Shown: in pieces, positions 8,232 to 17,139 of the stretch
Layout: every line of letters starts with the position of its first letter
How positions within the stretch are numbered: the first letter of the stretch is position 1
Source of the DNA: Winogradskyella sp.
Lineage (GTDB): Bacteria > Bacteroidota > Bacteroidia > Flavobacteriales > Flavobacteriaceae
DNA: 36,004 bases
Reading direction: 5' to 3'
Assembly: GCF_016744625.1 (NCBI RefSeq)
Contig: NZ_JADGDZ010000027.1
Location: 1 to 36,004, forward strand
The notes under the pieces: model-generated
What the model saw: the letters and a program-made list of their open reading frames with translations, nothing else
Database searches by the model: none
What the model was told of the DNA's origin: nothing
Position numbers and translations under genes: made by a program

Positions 8232-9545
8232 TTATTTTTTCAACCAACTATCAATAATACTATAAATGGATTCTTGAGTTTTAGAATCGAAGCTCTTAAT
8301 TCTAGTTTTATGATCTCCTTGAGGTTTCACAAACTTATACAATTCCCTTTTTTCAGAAGTACTATTTAATTCTACAGCAGTTGCACTCCAAGCGTCATAT
8401 TCTCCATATATAAATAGCATGTTTTCTGCAGAATTATCTAAATAAGACTTAATTTCTTGCATAGGTTTTAAGTCGAACTTTTTTGAGATTCCTTCTGGAA
8501 ATGCCCAATCAAACTTAAAAATTTTGTCTGTTCCAAAATAATCTTTAAATGGAGCTGTTTCATAACCATATATACCTTGTTCGGTTAAGGCTGCCCAAAA
8601 ATACGGCTGCAAACCATCAACTGCCTTTTCTTCAAAAAAACCATAACCAACAACATCTATTAAATGTTTATAAATGCCTTCTGTAGAAATTCCATTTTGC
8701 GGAATAATTCCAACCGGAATTCCCCATTGCCAAAAAGCAAACGAATATTCTAATATTGTATAGTCAATTGCATTTTCCACTCCAAATTCCCACGTCATTT
8801 CTTTACTAGCTGCTTCAGCTTTCATAAGCTGTAATAAAGCGTCCCGATTCTCAAAGCATAAATTCTGGAAAGCAGCAACTTTATCTCTGTCTGCTTTAGT
8901 TGCAACAGTTTTTAAAAACTTATAAACTCTAGAGTCTTCTCGTTTATAATTTAAGGGACCAACATAACAAACACTAGCATCTACATTATTCGGAAAAAAC
9001 CTGCGATGTGCCATAGTTGTTTGGCAACCTTTTGATATTCCAGTTGTAACAAATTTTGCTTTTGGAAACAATGCTTCTCTAATTGTGTTTATAATAGTTG
9101 TCTGATCCTTTGCCGCGTTTTCTATAGTTAGAGTATTCCAATCTATGGTTTCTGGTCTTGAATTATTAAAGTAACGATGCTCAATAGTTAATTGATTTGC
9201 ATTATAATGCGAAGACAATTCACCAGCCTTATCAGTATAAATACCGTAGCCTTGTAACTCAACAATAACAGGTAAAGTATCATTTTCAAAACCTAATAAA
9301 ACACGTTGTTTAAAAGTACCTTTTGACAAATCATTATGATTAACTGGCTGTTCAAACCATATTTCATAATTTTCATCAAAATGACTTGTTTTTTCTTTCT
9401 TTTCAATACTTAAAACATTGTCAATAGATGCCAATTTTTCGAAATTAGAAACATTTCGTTGTGGCATTACAATATCTTGAGTTGTTTTACAACTACTAAA
9501 AATTAGTGTTGAAAATAGGATGTAAATAAGATAATTGTTTTTCAT
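8232..9545 (-). CDS. S37-type prolyl aminopeptidase, lipoprotein
   Basis: A 437-residue predicted lipoprotein. The signal peptide ends in IFSSC with lipid Cys19. The serine peptidase nucleophile is Ser171 in TTGISKGCQ, in an alpha/beta-hydrolase elbow followed by HRRFFPNNVDA and CYVGP, a pattern I recognise from the S37 (Streptomyces prolyl tripeptidyl aminopeptidase, PS-10) family. Probable Asp384 (GEYDAWSA) and His412 (PQGDHKT) complete the triad. It would cut short proline-containing N-terminal units from peptides in the periplasm or at the cell surface, supplying the hydroxyproline enzymes. It is first in the minus-strand operon. The substrate is inferred from family and neighbours. Confidence 0.82.
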   Translation of the reverse strand: MKNNYLIYILFSTLIFSSCKTTQDIVMPQRNVSNFEKLASIDNVLSIEKKEKTSHFDENYEIWFEQPVNHNDLSKGTFKQRVLLGFENDTLPVIVELQGYGIYTDKAGELSSHYNANQLTIEHRYFNNSRPETIDWNTLTIENAAKDQTTIINTIREALFPKAKFVTTGISKGCQTTMAHRRFFPNNVDASVCYVGPLNYKREDSRVYKFLKTVATKADRDKVAAFQNLCFENRDALLQLMKAEAASKEMTWEFGVENAIDYTILEYSFAFWQWGIPVGIIPQNGISTEGIYKHLIDVVGYGFFEEKAVDGLQPYFWAALTEQGIYGYETAPFKDYFGTDKIFKFDWAFPEGISKKFDLKPMQEIKSYLDNSAENMLFIYGEYDAWSATAVELNSTSEKRELYKFVKPQGDHKTRIKSFDSKTQESIYSIIDSWLKK

Positions 9546-9707
9546 GTATAACTTAATTTTTATATAGTGCTTTTAAATATCTTATCCATATTATTCGATG
9601 ATTAAGACTATTATTTAGCGTTATAAAAATACAGCAATCAAATTAAAATCTTTTCACCTAGATAGATAGTTTTAAAAAATCTTTTTAGCTCATCTAATTA
9701 TTTAAAA

Positions 9708-9737
9708 TTGGTTTCAAAAAATAGTATATTAGCTTGT
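9708..9737 (+). promoter_or_regulatory. Candidate Bacteroidota-type promoter for the guanine deaminase gene
   Basis: TTG at 9708-9710, a 19-base spacer, then TAGCTTGT at 9730-9737, close to the Bacteroidota -7 consensus TAnnTTTG with its TTG at -33. Transcription would start near 9744, about 45 bases before the ATG at 9788. It lies in the 242-bp divergent gap (9546-9787) between the S37 peptidase and guanine deaminase genes. I saw no purine riboswitch or other obvious structure in this gap, and no equally good promoter for the minus strand. Confidence 0.4.
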
Positions 9738-9787
9738 TTGATTTTCGTCAAAGAACAACTAATTTTTATTAAAAAATCAACAAATCA

Positions 9788-10267
9788 ATGTGTGAACATA
9801 ATAAAGAACAATTCATGAAAGAAGCTGTAAACGCAGCTCTAAGAGGAATGAATAACAATGAAGGAGGTCCATTTGGCTGCGTCGTAGTTAAAGACGGAAA
9901 AATCGTAGGAAGAGGAAATAATAAAGTGACTTCAACTAATGATCCAACTGCTCATGCAGAAGTCACAGCAATTAGAGATGCTTGTAAAAATCTAAACTCG
10001 TTTCAGTTAGACGGTTGTGAAATTTATACCTCTTGCGAACCATGTCCAATGTGCTTAGGTGCTATTTATTGGGCGCGACCAGATAAAGTATATTACGGAA
10101 GTAATCAAGTAGATGCTGCAAATATTGGTTTTGATGATGAGTTTATCTATAAAGAAATTCCTTTACCTTACGAAAAAAGAAGCATACCTTTTGAGCAGTT
10201 AGCTCGTGAGATTGCTTTAGAGCCTTTTCAAGAATGGTCTAGAAAAGAAGATAAGACTGAGTATTAA
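9788..10267 (+). CDS. guaD: Guanine deaminase, cytidine deaminase-like fold
   Basis: A 159-residue nucleoside deaminase. The zinc site is explicit: His56-Ala-Glu58 in TAHAEVTAIRDA and Cys86/Cys89 in SCEPCPMC. The sequence AIYWARPDKVYYG, the following FDDEFIYKEI and the C-terminal tail resemble Bacillus GuaD rather than TadA. It would convert guanine to xanthine and ammonia in the cytoplasm, giving the substrate of xanthine dehydrogenase encoded next. The start ATG has an A-rich leader and no Shine-Dalgarno. A palindromic repeat (10280-10387) separates it from xdhA, so it may or may not share a transcript with the rest of the purine genes. tRNA adenosine deaminase is a less likely alternative. 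Confidence 0.88.
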   Translation: MCEHNKEQFMKEAVNAALRGMNNNEGGPFGCVVVKDGKIVGRGNNKVTSTNDPTAHAEVTAIRDACKNLNSFQLDGCEIYTSCEPCPMCLGAIYWARPDKVYYGSNQVDAANIGFDDEFIYKEIPLPYEKRSIPFEQLAREIALEPFQEWSRKEDKTEY

Positions 10268-10279
10268 ATTATAGATTAC

Positions 10280-10387
10280 GTCAGTTCGAGTTTTTCGAAT
10301 GAGCGAGAAGTGTATCGAGAACCTTTATCACAACAAAAGCTTCTCGATACAAAATTCCAAAAAAAAAGGAATTTCACTCGAAGTGAC
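10280..10387. repeat. Nested palindromic intergenic element (108 bp)
   Basis: Terminal inverted arms GTCAGTTCGAGTT (10280-10292) and CACTCGAAGTGAC (10375-10387) enclose an exact 10-bp inverted pair GTATCGAGAA (10312-10321) / TTCTCGATAC (10341-10350) and a small hairpin AATTCC (10353-10358) / GGAATT (10368-10373). The left arm also holds a TTCGA/TCGAA mini-palindrome. It has no coding capacity. It fills most of the gap between guaD and xdhA. Dispersed elements of this type are familiar in Flavobacteriaceae, but copy number in this genome cannot be judged from one window. Confidence 0.75.
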
Positions 10388-10451
10388 AATAGAGTAAAGT
10401 TAAGTTTTTAGTTCTCTTGTGAAAAGAACTATTGAGAACCAATTGAAGCAT

Positions 10452-11861
10452 ATGATAACCTTCATATTAAATAACAAAACCATCACCACTTCAGAACATT
10501 CTGGAATGACCTTATTAGATTTTGTACGCTACGAACAACGCCTTACAGGAACCAAAATTGGTTGTCGCGAAGGTGATTGCGCTGCTTGTACAGTTTTAGT
10601 TGGAGAACTGAAAGATAATACTATAGAATACCAAAGTATTACCTCTTGTATTTCTCCTTTAGGAAATGTACACGGTAAACATATTGTAACCGTTGAAGGC
10701 ACCAATCTTGAAGATAAATTAACGACAGCCCAAGAAGCTATGAAAGCAAATTACGCCACACAATGTGGATTTTGCACACCTGGTTTTGTAGTGTCATTAA
10801 CGGGTTTTGCGCTGTCAAACTCAGAAAAAAATCATAGTAATGCGCTCGATGCTATTAGTGGTAATATTTGTCGTTGCACAGGCTACAAAGCCATTGAAAA
10901 AGCTGCCCATCAAGTGGTTAAAAAACTAGAGTATCAAGAGAAACCTTCTTTTAATTGGTTAATTAAAAACGGATTTATTCCAGATTATTTTAAAGACATT
11001 CCCAAACAATTAAAAGATTTAGAAGCCAAAGATAGAAATCAGCCCAAAGGGAAATATGTCTCTGGCGGAACAGATTTATATGTGCAACAAGCCGATCATT
11101 TGGCAGATAACGATGTACATCTTATTGCAGAAAAAGATTACTTAAAAGGGATTACTATTGAAAATGGAATTTGTACTATTGGAACTAATGCTACGGTTTC
11201 AGATTTATGGAATCACACAGAAATCAACAGCTATTTCCCGAACTTAAAAAAACATCTAAAACTAGTGTCTTCGGAGCAAATTAGAAACATGGCCTCTCTA
11301 GGTGGAAATTTTGTAAATGCCTCTCCTATTGGAGATATGACTATATTCTTTTTAGCGCTCAAGAGTGATATTACAATTACAACTGATAACGAAGAAGAGC
11401 GTCATCTTCTATTCAAACAATTCTATAAGGGTTATAAAACTTACGATTTAAAAGATAATGAACTTTTAAAAGAAATCAGTTTCAAATTGCCAACTAAACA
11501 CTCATTATTCAATTTCGAAAAAGTATGTAAACGAACACATTTAGATATTGCTAGTGTGAATTCTGCAATACAGCTTTCTGTTGAAAACGAAATAATTTCA
11601 GAAGCACATGTTTCTATTGGAGGCGTTGCTGCAATTCCAAAATATTTAAACAAAACCTCAGCTTTTTTAACAGGAAAACTGTTGACCTCAGAAACCATAT
11701 TAGAAGCTAGCGAAATCCTTCAAAAAGAAATTAATCCAATTAGCGATGTTCGTGGTACAAGTGATTATAAACGTTTGCTCGCTAGACAATTATTTTTTGC
11801 GCATTTTACTGAGTTATTCCCAAAGCAATTCACCTTAAACGATTTTGTTCAGCATGCATAA
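10452..11861 (+). CDS. xdhA: Xanthine dehydrogenase small subunit (2Fe-2S and FAD)
   Basis: A 469-residue subunit from ATG 10452. An in-frame GTG at 10419 would add 11 residues, but the family N-terminus (ITFILNNKTI) begins at 10452, so I prefer that start. Two [2Fe-2S] sites are present: plant-type GCREGDCAAC (Cys38, 43, 46) and the CGFC (105, 108) plus CRC (140, 142) site. A FAD domain follows, with GGTD at 207-210 and LGGNFVNASP at 285-294. It carries electrons from the Moco subunit to NAD+ during xanthine (or hypoxanthine) oxidation to urate. It overlaps xdhB by 8 bp (ATGCATAA). The matching Moco chaperone XdhC is encoded convergently at 23124-23903. Confidence 0.93.
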   Translation: MITFILNNKTITTSEHSGMTLLDFVRYEQRLTGTKIGCREGDCAACTVLVGELKDNTIEYQSITSCISPLGNVHGKHIVTVEGTNLEDKLTTAQEAMKANYATQCGFCTPGFVVSLTGFALSNSEKNHSNALDAISGNICRCTGYKAIEKAAHQVVKKLEYQEKPSFNWLIKNGFIPDYFKDIPKQLKDLEAKDRNQPKGKYVSGGTDLYVQQADHLADNDVHLIAEKDYLKGITIENGICTIGTNATVSDLWNHTEINSYFPNLKKHLKLVSSEQIRNMASLGGNFVNASPIGDMTIFFLALKSDITITTDNEEERHLLFKQFYKGYKTYDLKDNELLKEISFKLPTKHSLFNFEKVCKRTHLDIASVNSAIQLSVENEIISEAHVSIGGVAAIPKYLNKTSAFLTGKLLTSETILEASEILQKEINPISDVRGTSDYKRLLARQLFFAHFTELFPKQFTLNDFVQHA

Positions 11862-14187
11862 AAATAAATCAAATACTGCTCTCAATTCTAAGTTAGATGC
11901 TGTTTCTATAGCGCTTAAGCAAAGTATTAAAAACTTAGATTCGTATACACACGTTCGTGGTGAATCCTTGTATGTTGATGATGTAAATGTGCGACAAGGT
12001 ACATTCCACGCAGTGGTTTTTGATTCGCCAAAAGCACACGGAAAAATAAAGCATATCGATTATTCTGAAGCTGAAGCTTTGGAAGGTGTTGAACGTATTT
12101 TTACGTATAAAGACATTCCTGGCGAAAACGAAATTGGTGGCATCATAAAAGATGAACCTTTATTTGCGGAAGGAGAAGTTCATTTTTGGGGAATGCCAAT
12201 TGCACTTATTGTTGCAAAATCTGAATTTATTGCCAGAAAAGCGAGAGGTTTAATAGAAATTGATATTGAAGAATTACCAGTTATCACAACTGCAAAACAA
12301 GCCAAAGCAAAAGGTAGTTTTATCAATGCTCCTAGATCATTTAGTCTAGGCGATGCTGAAAACGCATTTAAGGATTGTGAGTATGTTTTTGAAGGCGAGA
12401 CCTTCTCTAACGGACAAGAACATTTATACATTGAAGCACAAGGTGCATATGCTGAACCCTTAGAAAATGGCAATATAAAAATCACATCATCTACACAAGG
12501 ACCAACAGCTGTTCAAAAAACGGTTGCCAATGTGCTTGGTATTGCTATGCATAAAATTGAAGTTGATGTGACACGTTTAGGTGGTGGATTTGGTGGTAAA
12601 GAAGACCAAGCGACGCCTTGGGCAGTGATGGCAGCTTTAGCGACTTATCATTTAAATCAGTCCGTAAAATTAATACTGAATCGTCATGACGATTTACGAA
12701 TGACTGGCAAACGCCATCCTTATGAGAGCACTTATAAAATTGGTTTATCCAAGGACTTAAAAATATTAGCTTACGAAGCAGAATTTCTTCAGAATTCAGG
12801 AGCGGCAGCTGATTTATCACCTGCTATTGCTGAACGCACTTTGTTTCATGCCACAAATAGCTATTATGTTCCTAATGTAACAACGACGGTGATTAGTTGT
12901 AAAACCAACTTACCACCAAACACAGCTTTTAGAGGTTTTGGTGGACCACAAGGCATGTTTGTTATAGAATCGGCAATTGCAAAAGCAGCTTCAGAAATTG
13001 GTGTGAATCCAAGAGAAATTCAAGAAGCGAACTTGTTAGATGAAAATGACACGTTTTCTTATGGACAAATTGCCAAAAAAGTAGAAGCTAAAAACACTTG
13101 GGATTCCGCAAAATTACTATTCAATAGTGAAGCTTTAGAACGCGACGTTGAAGAATTCAACAAGAACAATTCAAGCTTTAAAAAAGGTATTGCTTTTATG
13201 CCTATTTGCTTTGGTATTTCATTTACCAATACACCGATGAATCATGCTCGTGCTTTGGTCCATATTTATCTAGATGGTAGTGTTGGTATAAGTACAGCAG
13301 CTGTAGAAATGGGACAAGGAGTGAATACAAAAATGATGCAAATTGCAGCGCAAGTGTTTTCAATTCCGATAGAAAAAATTAAGATTGAAACGACCAATAC
13401 TACTCGAGTTGCCAACACTTCTCCTTCGGCAGCGAGTTCTACTGCTGATTTAAACGGAAAAGCAACGTTGATGGCTTGCAATTCATTATTAGAACGATTA
13501 AAACTAGTCGCATCTGAAGATTTAAATTCGAAACCAGAACACATTGAACTTAAGGATGAGTTCATTTATATAAATAATAAAAAATCTGAATTATCTTGGA
13601 CAGCACTAATCAGCAGTGCCATGCTAAAACGTGTGGCTTTAACTGAAAATGCACATTACGCAACACCTGAAATTCACTTTGATAAAACCAAAGAAAAAGG
13701 ACATCCTTTTGCCTATCATGTTTACGGCACAGCGATTACAACTGTTACTCTAGATTGTACTCGTGGTACTTACGAGTTTGATTCGGTAAAGATTGTTCAT
13801 GATTATGGAAAAAGCATGAGTGAAGGTATTGACTTAGGACAAGTTGAAGGTGCACTTGCCCAAGGCATTGGTTGGATGACTATGGAAGAGATTTCTTATA
13901 ATGATGAAGGTCGATTACTTTCAAATGCTTTATCAACTTATAAGATTCCTGATATATTTTCGGTTCCTAAAGAAGTTGAAGTTATTCCTGTAGAAACTGA
14001 AGGCAATGATATGGCAATTTTAAAATCTAAAGCTGTTGGTGAGCCACCTTTAATGTATGGTATTGGTGCTTATTTTGCGATTCAGAATGCGATGAAAGCA
14101 TTTAATCCAAACTATGATTTAAAATTCCATGCACCAATTACTCCAGAAAAGGTCCTGATGAGTTTATACAAAAACAATAAGGTATAA
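11854..14187 (+). CDS. xdhB: Xanthine dehydrogenase large (molybdopterin) subunit
   Basis: A 777-residue subunit from ATG 11854. An upstream in-frame TTG at 11845 is a poorer start because it lies deeper in xdhA. Moco-binding hallmarks are GGGFGGKE (243-250), AFRGFGGPQG (358-367) and EMGQGVNT (485-492). The catalytic glutamate is in KAVGEPPL (Glu730). Length matches bacterial XdhB. With XdhA it forms a cytoplasmic xanthine dehydrogenase that makes urate, the substrate of PuuD encoded 3 kb downstream. The start overlaps xdhA by 8 bp, which implies translational coupling. The GNAT gene follows after 6 bp. Confidence 0.94.
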   Translation: MHKNKSNTALNSKLDAVSIALKQSIKNLDSYTHVRGESLYVDDVNVRQGTFHAVVFDSPKAHGKIKHIDYSEAEALEGVERIFTYKDIPGENEIGGIIKDEPLFAEGEVHFWGMPIALIVAKSEFIARKARGLIEIDIEELPVITTAKQAKAKGSFINAPRSFSLGDAENAFKDCEYVFEGETFSNGQEHLYIEAQGAYAEPLENGNIKITSSTQGPTAVQKTVANVLGIAMHKIEVDVTRLGGGFGGKEDQATPWAVMAALATYHLNQSVKLILNRHDDLRMTGKRHPYESTYKIGLSKDLKILAYEAEFLQNSGAAADLSPAIAERTLFHATNSYYVPNVTTTVISCKTNLPPNTAFRGFGGPQGMFVIESAIAKAASEIGVNPREIQEANLLDENDTFSYGQIAKKVEAKNTWDSAKLLFNSEALERDVEEFNKNNSSFKKGIAFMPICFGISFTNTPMNHARALVHIYLDGSVGISTAAVEMGQGVNTKMMQIAAQVFSIPIEKIKIETTNTTRVANTSPSAASSTADLNGKATLMACNSLLERLKLVASEDLNSKPEHIELKDEFIYINNKKSELSWTALISSAMLKRVALTENAHYATPEIHFDKTKEKGHPFAYHVYGTAITTVTLDCTRGTYEFDSVKIVHDYGKSMSEGIDLGQVEGALAQGIGWMTMEEISYNDEGRLLSNALSTYKIPDIFSVPKEVEVIPVETEGNDMAILKSKAVGEPPLMYGIGAYFAIQNAMKAFNPNYDLKFHAPITPEKVLMSLYKNNKV

Positions 14188-14193
14188 ACGATT

Positions 14194-14763
14194 ATGGAAA
14201 CACAAATCAACGAACAAGTCTTTGAGACATTTCCAAAGTTAGAAAGCGAAAGACTGTTTTTTAGAGCCTATAAAAAAAGTGATGCTCAAACACTTTTAAA
14301 TCTTAGAAGCCATGCAGCAGTTTCGAAGTATATGGATACCTCAATTCCGAAACATATTGAAGACACTAAAAAGAGAATTGAAGGTTATCATAATGCCTTT
14401 GATGAAAATAAAGGTATTACATGGGCAATTATAGAAAAAAGCAGCAATATACCTATAGGTGATTTTGGTATTTGGCAAATTGACAAGAAAAATGCTAGAG
14501 GAGAGATTGGTTATATTTTACATCCTGATTTTTGGGGAAAAGGATACATGACTGAAACTATAAATACTTTAATCCGTTTTGGGTTTAATGATTTAAATCT
14601 TCATAGCTATACAGCCAATGTCAATACTGAAAATGAAAACTCTAAAGCCTTACTGCTTAAACTTGGGTTTAAATTAGAGGCATATTTTAGGGAAAATTTC
14701 TATTACGATGGTCAATTTTTAGATAGTGAAATCTATTGCTTGCTTAAGTCAGATATTGAATAA
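14194..14763 (+). CDS. GNAT-family acetyltransferase (RimJ/RimL-like)
   Basis: A 189-residue GNAT protein. The acetyl-CoA loop is recognisable as FWGKGYMTE, after the strand GEIGYILHPD, and the ending ENSKALLLKLGFKLEAYF is typical of RimJ/RimL-like members. Such enzymes acetylate protein N-termini or small amines. It sits 6 bp after xdhB and 9 bp before allB, well inside the purine operon, so it is almost certainly co-expressed with purine catabolism. I know of no acetylation step in this pathway, so its substrate is unknown. It could modify a pathway enzyme or simply be a passenger. Confidence 0.82.
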   Translation: METQINEQVFETFPKLESERLFFRAYKKSDAQTLLNLRSHAAVSKYMDTSIPKHIEDTKKRIEGYHNAFDENKGITWAIIEKSSNIPIGDFGIWQIDKKNARGEIGYILHPDFWGKGYMTETINTLIRFGFNDLNLHSYTANVNTENENSKALLLKLGFKLEAYFRENFYYDGQFLDSEIYCLLKSDIE

Positions 14764-14772
14764 TCATAATCT

Positions 14773-16110
14773 ATGACAGAATTTTTTATTTATAGTAAAC
14801 GTTGCTTTATCAATGATAAATTCATTGAGTCCACACTTCATATAAAAAACAATAAAATTCATTGTATTCATTCTGGAATTTATAAGGCGTCGAAGATTCC
14901 TTTCTTAGATTATACCAATCTCATTGTTATGCCTGGTATTATTGATGCACATGTTCACATTAATGAGCCTGGACGAGAGACTTGGGAAGGTTTTGATACT
15001 GCTACAAAAGCTGCTGCAATTGGAGGAGTAACAACATTAATAGAAATGCCTTTAAATGCGAGTCCTGTTACAACCAATATTGACGCTTTCAAACTAAAAC
15101 AAGAGGCCTCAAAGGGCAAACTTCATGTTAATTGCGGGTTTTATGGAGGCGTTATTCCTTCAAATAAAGCTGATATTGAAGGTTTGATTAATGCTGGTGT
15201 TTTTGGAATTAAAGGGTTTCTAACCCATTCGGGAATTGATGAGTTTCCTAATGTTTCAAAAACAGATTTGGAAGCTATTGCTCCTATATTAAAACAATAC
15301 AACATTCCATTATTATTGCATTGTGAATTAGCTGATGATAATGTACCTGAAGTCGTAAATCCAAAAAGCTATCATGAGTATATACAATCACGACCTCAAC
15401 ATTGGGAAACTAATGCAATCAATTTAGCCTTAGAGATTCAAAAACAATTTGATATTAAAGTACATATCGTTCACCTTTCTGCTTCGGCAGGTATTGAACG
15501 CATAAAACAACGCAAAGAAAAAACAGATAAGCTGACAGTAGAAACCTGTCCGCAGTATTTATATTTTAATGCTGAAGAAATTCCAGATGCATCACCAATT
15601 TTTAAATGTGCTCCACCAATTAGAGAAAAAGCTAATAATGATAAGCTTTGGACTTTTTTATTAGACGATGGTTTTAATTTTTTAGCATCAGACCACTCAC
15701 CTGCTCCACCTGAACGTAAACAGTTAGAGAGTGGTGATTTCTTTAAAGCTTGGGGAGGAATTTCAGGATTACAATTCACACTTCCTGTAGTGTATTCAGA
15801 AAGTAAAAAAAGAGGGTTACAAATTGAAAAACTAATCTCATTACTCACAAAAAAACCTGCTGAATTTTTAGGTATTGATAGTGAAAAAGGTGCTTTAGTA
15901 GCTGGATTTGATGCAGATATTACAGTTTGGGATGATTTGGAAGAACTTGTAATTTCAGAAGATTCTATTCAACATAAGCATAAGGCAACACCTTATTTAA
16001 ACGAAATGGTTTTTGGAAAAGTAATTCATACATTTGTTAATGGTGCTCATGTGGTTGAAAATTCAAAATTGAAGAATTTAAGAGCTGGAAGGATATTACT
16101 TAAAGAATGA
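14773..16110 (+). CDS. allB: Allantoinase
   Basis: A 445-residue cyclic amidohydrolase. The binuclear metal site is complete: His60 and His62 in DAHVHINEPGR, the carboxylated Lys147 in GIKGFLTHSG, His183 in LLLHCE, His234 in HIVHLSASA and Asp307 in LASDHSPAP. FLTHSG after the lysine and the genomic setting favour allantoinase over dihydroorotase or dihydropyrimidinase. It hydrolyses allantoin to allantoate in the cytoplasm. It lies between the GNAT gene and the allantoicase gene, in pathway order for the latter. Its product is the allantoicase substrate. Confidence 0.92.
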   Translation: MTEFFIYSKRCFINDKFIESTLHIKNNKIHCIHSGIYKASKIPFLDYTNLIVMPGIIDAHVHINEPGRETWEGFDTATKAAAIGGVTTLIEMPLNASPVTTNIDAFKLKQEASKGKLHVNCGFYGGVIPSNKADIEGLINAGVFGIKGFLTHSGIDEFPNVSKTDLEAIAPILKQYNIPLLLHCELADDNVPEVVNPKSYHEYIQSRPQHWETNAINLALEIQKQFDIKVHIVHLSASAGIERIKQRKEKTDKLTVETCPQYLYFNAEEIPDASPIFKCAPPIREKANNDKLWTFLLDDGFNFLASDHSPAPPERKQLESGDFFKAWGGISGLQFTLPVVYSESKKRGLQIEKLISLLTKKPAEFLGIDSEKGALVAGFDADITVWDDLEELVISEDSIQHKHKATPYLNEMVFGKVIHTFVNGAHVVENSKLKNLRAGRILLKE

Positions 16111-16135
16111 GTTGTCCAATCAAATTAAAAAATAA

Positions 16136-17134
16136 ATGATAGAAGATAAATTAAAACAATATACAGATCTTGCTTCAGAGAAAATTGGAGGACAAGTATT
16201 ATACTCTACTGACGATTTTTTTGCCGAAAAAGAAAATCTAATTAAAGAAGGTCGAGGCATATTTATTGCCGATAAATATACTGATAGAGGGAAATGGATG
16301 GACGGCTGGGAATCTAGACGTAAACGTACTTCTGGACATGATTGGGCAATTTTAAAATTAGGCGCTGAAGGAAGAATTAAAGGTTTTGATATAGATACTA
16401 ATCACTTCTTAGGTAACCATCCACCTTTTGCATCTGTTGAAGCTATTAATTTAGATAATGACATTTCTGATTGGGCAAATGCTGACGAATTAGAATGGGA
16501 AGAAATTTTACCAAAATCACCATTAGATCCTGGAAGTCAACACTTTATTGAAATTAATTCGGATAAAGTTTTTACACATGTTCGCCTTCATATCTTTCCA
16601 GATGGTGGAGTTGCTCGTTTTAGAGTTTATGGTGAGGTTTACAAAGATTGGTCTAAGGTAAATTCTGAAGATTTAATTGACTTGGCATTAGTAAACAACT
16701 GCGGAAAAGCATTGCATTGCAACGATATGTTCTTTAGCATTATGGATAATCTTATCTCTCCTACTACTGGTAAAAACATGGGAGATGGTTGGGAAACCAA
16801 ACGTAACCGAACACCTAATAATGAAGATTTTGTAATCTTACGTCTAGGTCATCCAGGAATGATTCATAAAATAATTGTAGATACGAAGCATTTTAAAGGT
16901 AACTATCCTGACTCTTGCGCGATTGATGTTTGCAGTTGTGACAGTGATGATGATGTTTTAAATGGTAAACACGAATGGAAATCCTTATTACCACAGCAAA
17001 AACTAGAAGCAGATCAAGAACATCATTTCGAAAAAGAAGTTATACCAACTCAACAACCCGTCACTCATGTTAAGTTGAAAATTTATCCTGATGGAGGCAT
17101 CAGTAGATTGCGTATTCTTGGAACTATTAAATAA
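16136..17134 (+). CDS. alc: Allantoicase
   Basis: A 332-residue protein built of two homologous allantoicase repeats. The first has DGWESRRKR (56-64), DTNHFLGN (87-94) and an arm ending in FPDGGVARFRVYG. The second has DGWETKRNR (217-225), DTKHFKGN (249-256) and YPDGGISRLRILG. This duplicated architecture and length are those of allantoicase (EC 3.5.3.4), which cleaves allantoate into ureidoglycolate and urea. It starts 25 bp after allB and ends 5 bp before puuD. No downstream ureidoglycolate lyase or amidohydrolase is recognisable in the window, so the fate of its product is open. Confidence 0.94.
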   Translation: MIEDKLKQYTDLASEKIGGQVLYSTDDFFAEKENLIKEGRGIFIADKYTDRGKWMDGWESRRKRTSGHDWAILKLGAEGRIKGFDIDTNHFLGNHPPFASVEAINLDNDISDWANADELEWEEILPKSPLDPGSQHFIEINSDKVFTHVRLHIFPDGGVARFRVYGEVYKDWSKVNSEDLIDLALVNNCGKALHCNDMFFSIMDNLISPTTGKNMGDGWETKRNRTPNNEDFVILRLGHPGMIHKIIVDTKHFKGNYPDSCAIDVCSCDSDDDVLNGKHEWKSLLPQQKLEADQEHHFEKEVIPTQQPVTHVKLKIYPDGGISRLRILGTIK

Positions 17135-17139
17135 ATTGA

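Noticed and set aside
9546..9787. Purine or other riboswitch upstream of guanine deaminase
   Set aside because: I found no paired, conserved core resembling a purine or related aptamer in this AT-rich gap.
10419..10451. GTG start for xdhA giving 11 extra N-terminal residues
   Set aside because: The family N-terminus aligns from the ATG at 10452, and the extra residues have no counterpart that I recognise.
11845..11853. TTG start for xdhB
   Set aside because: The ATG at 11854 gives an 8-bp overlap with xdhA of the same form as four other pairs in the window; TTG starts are rare.
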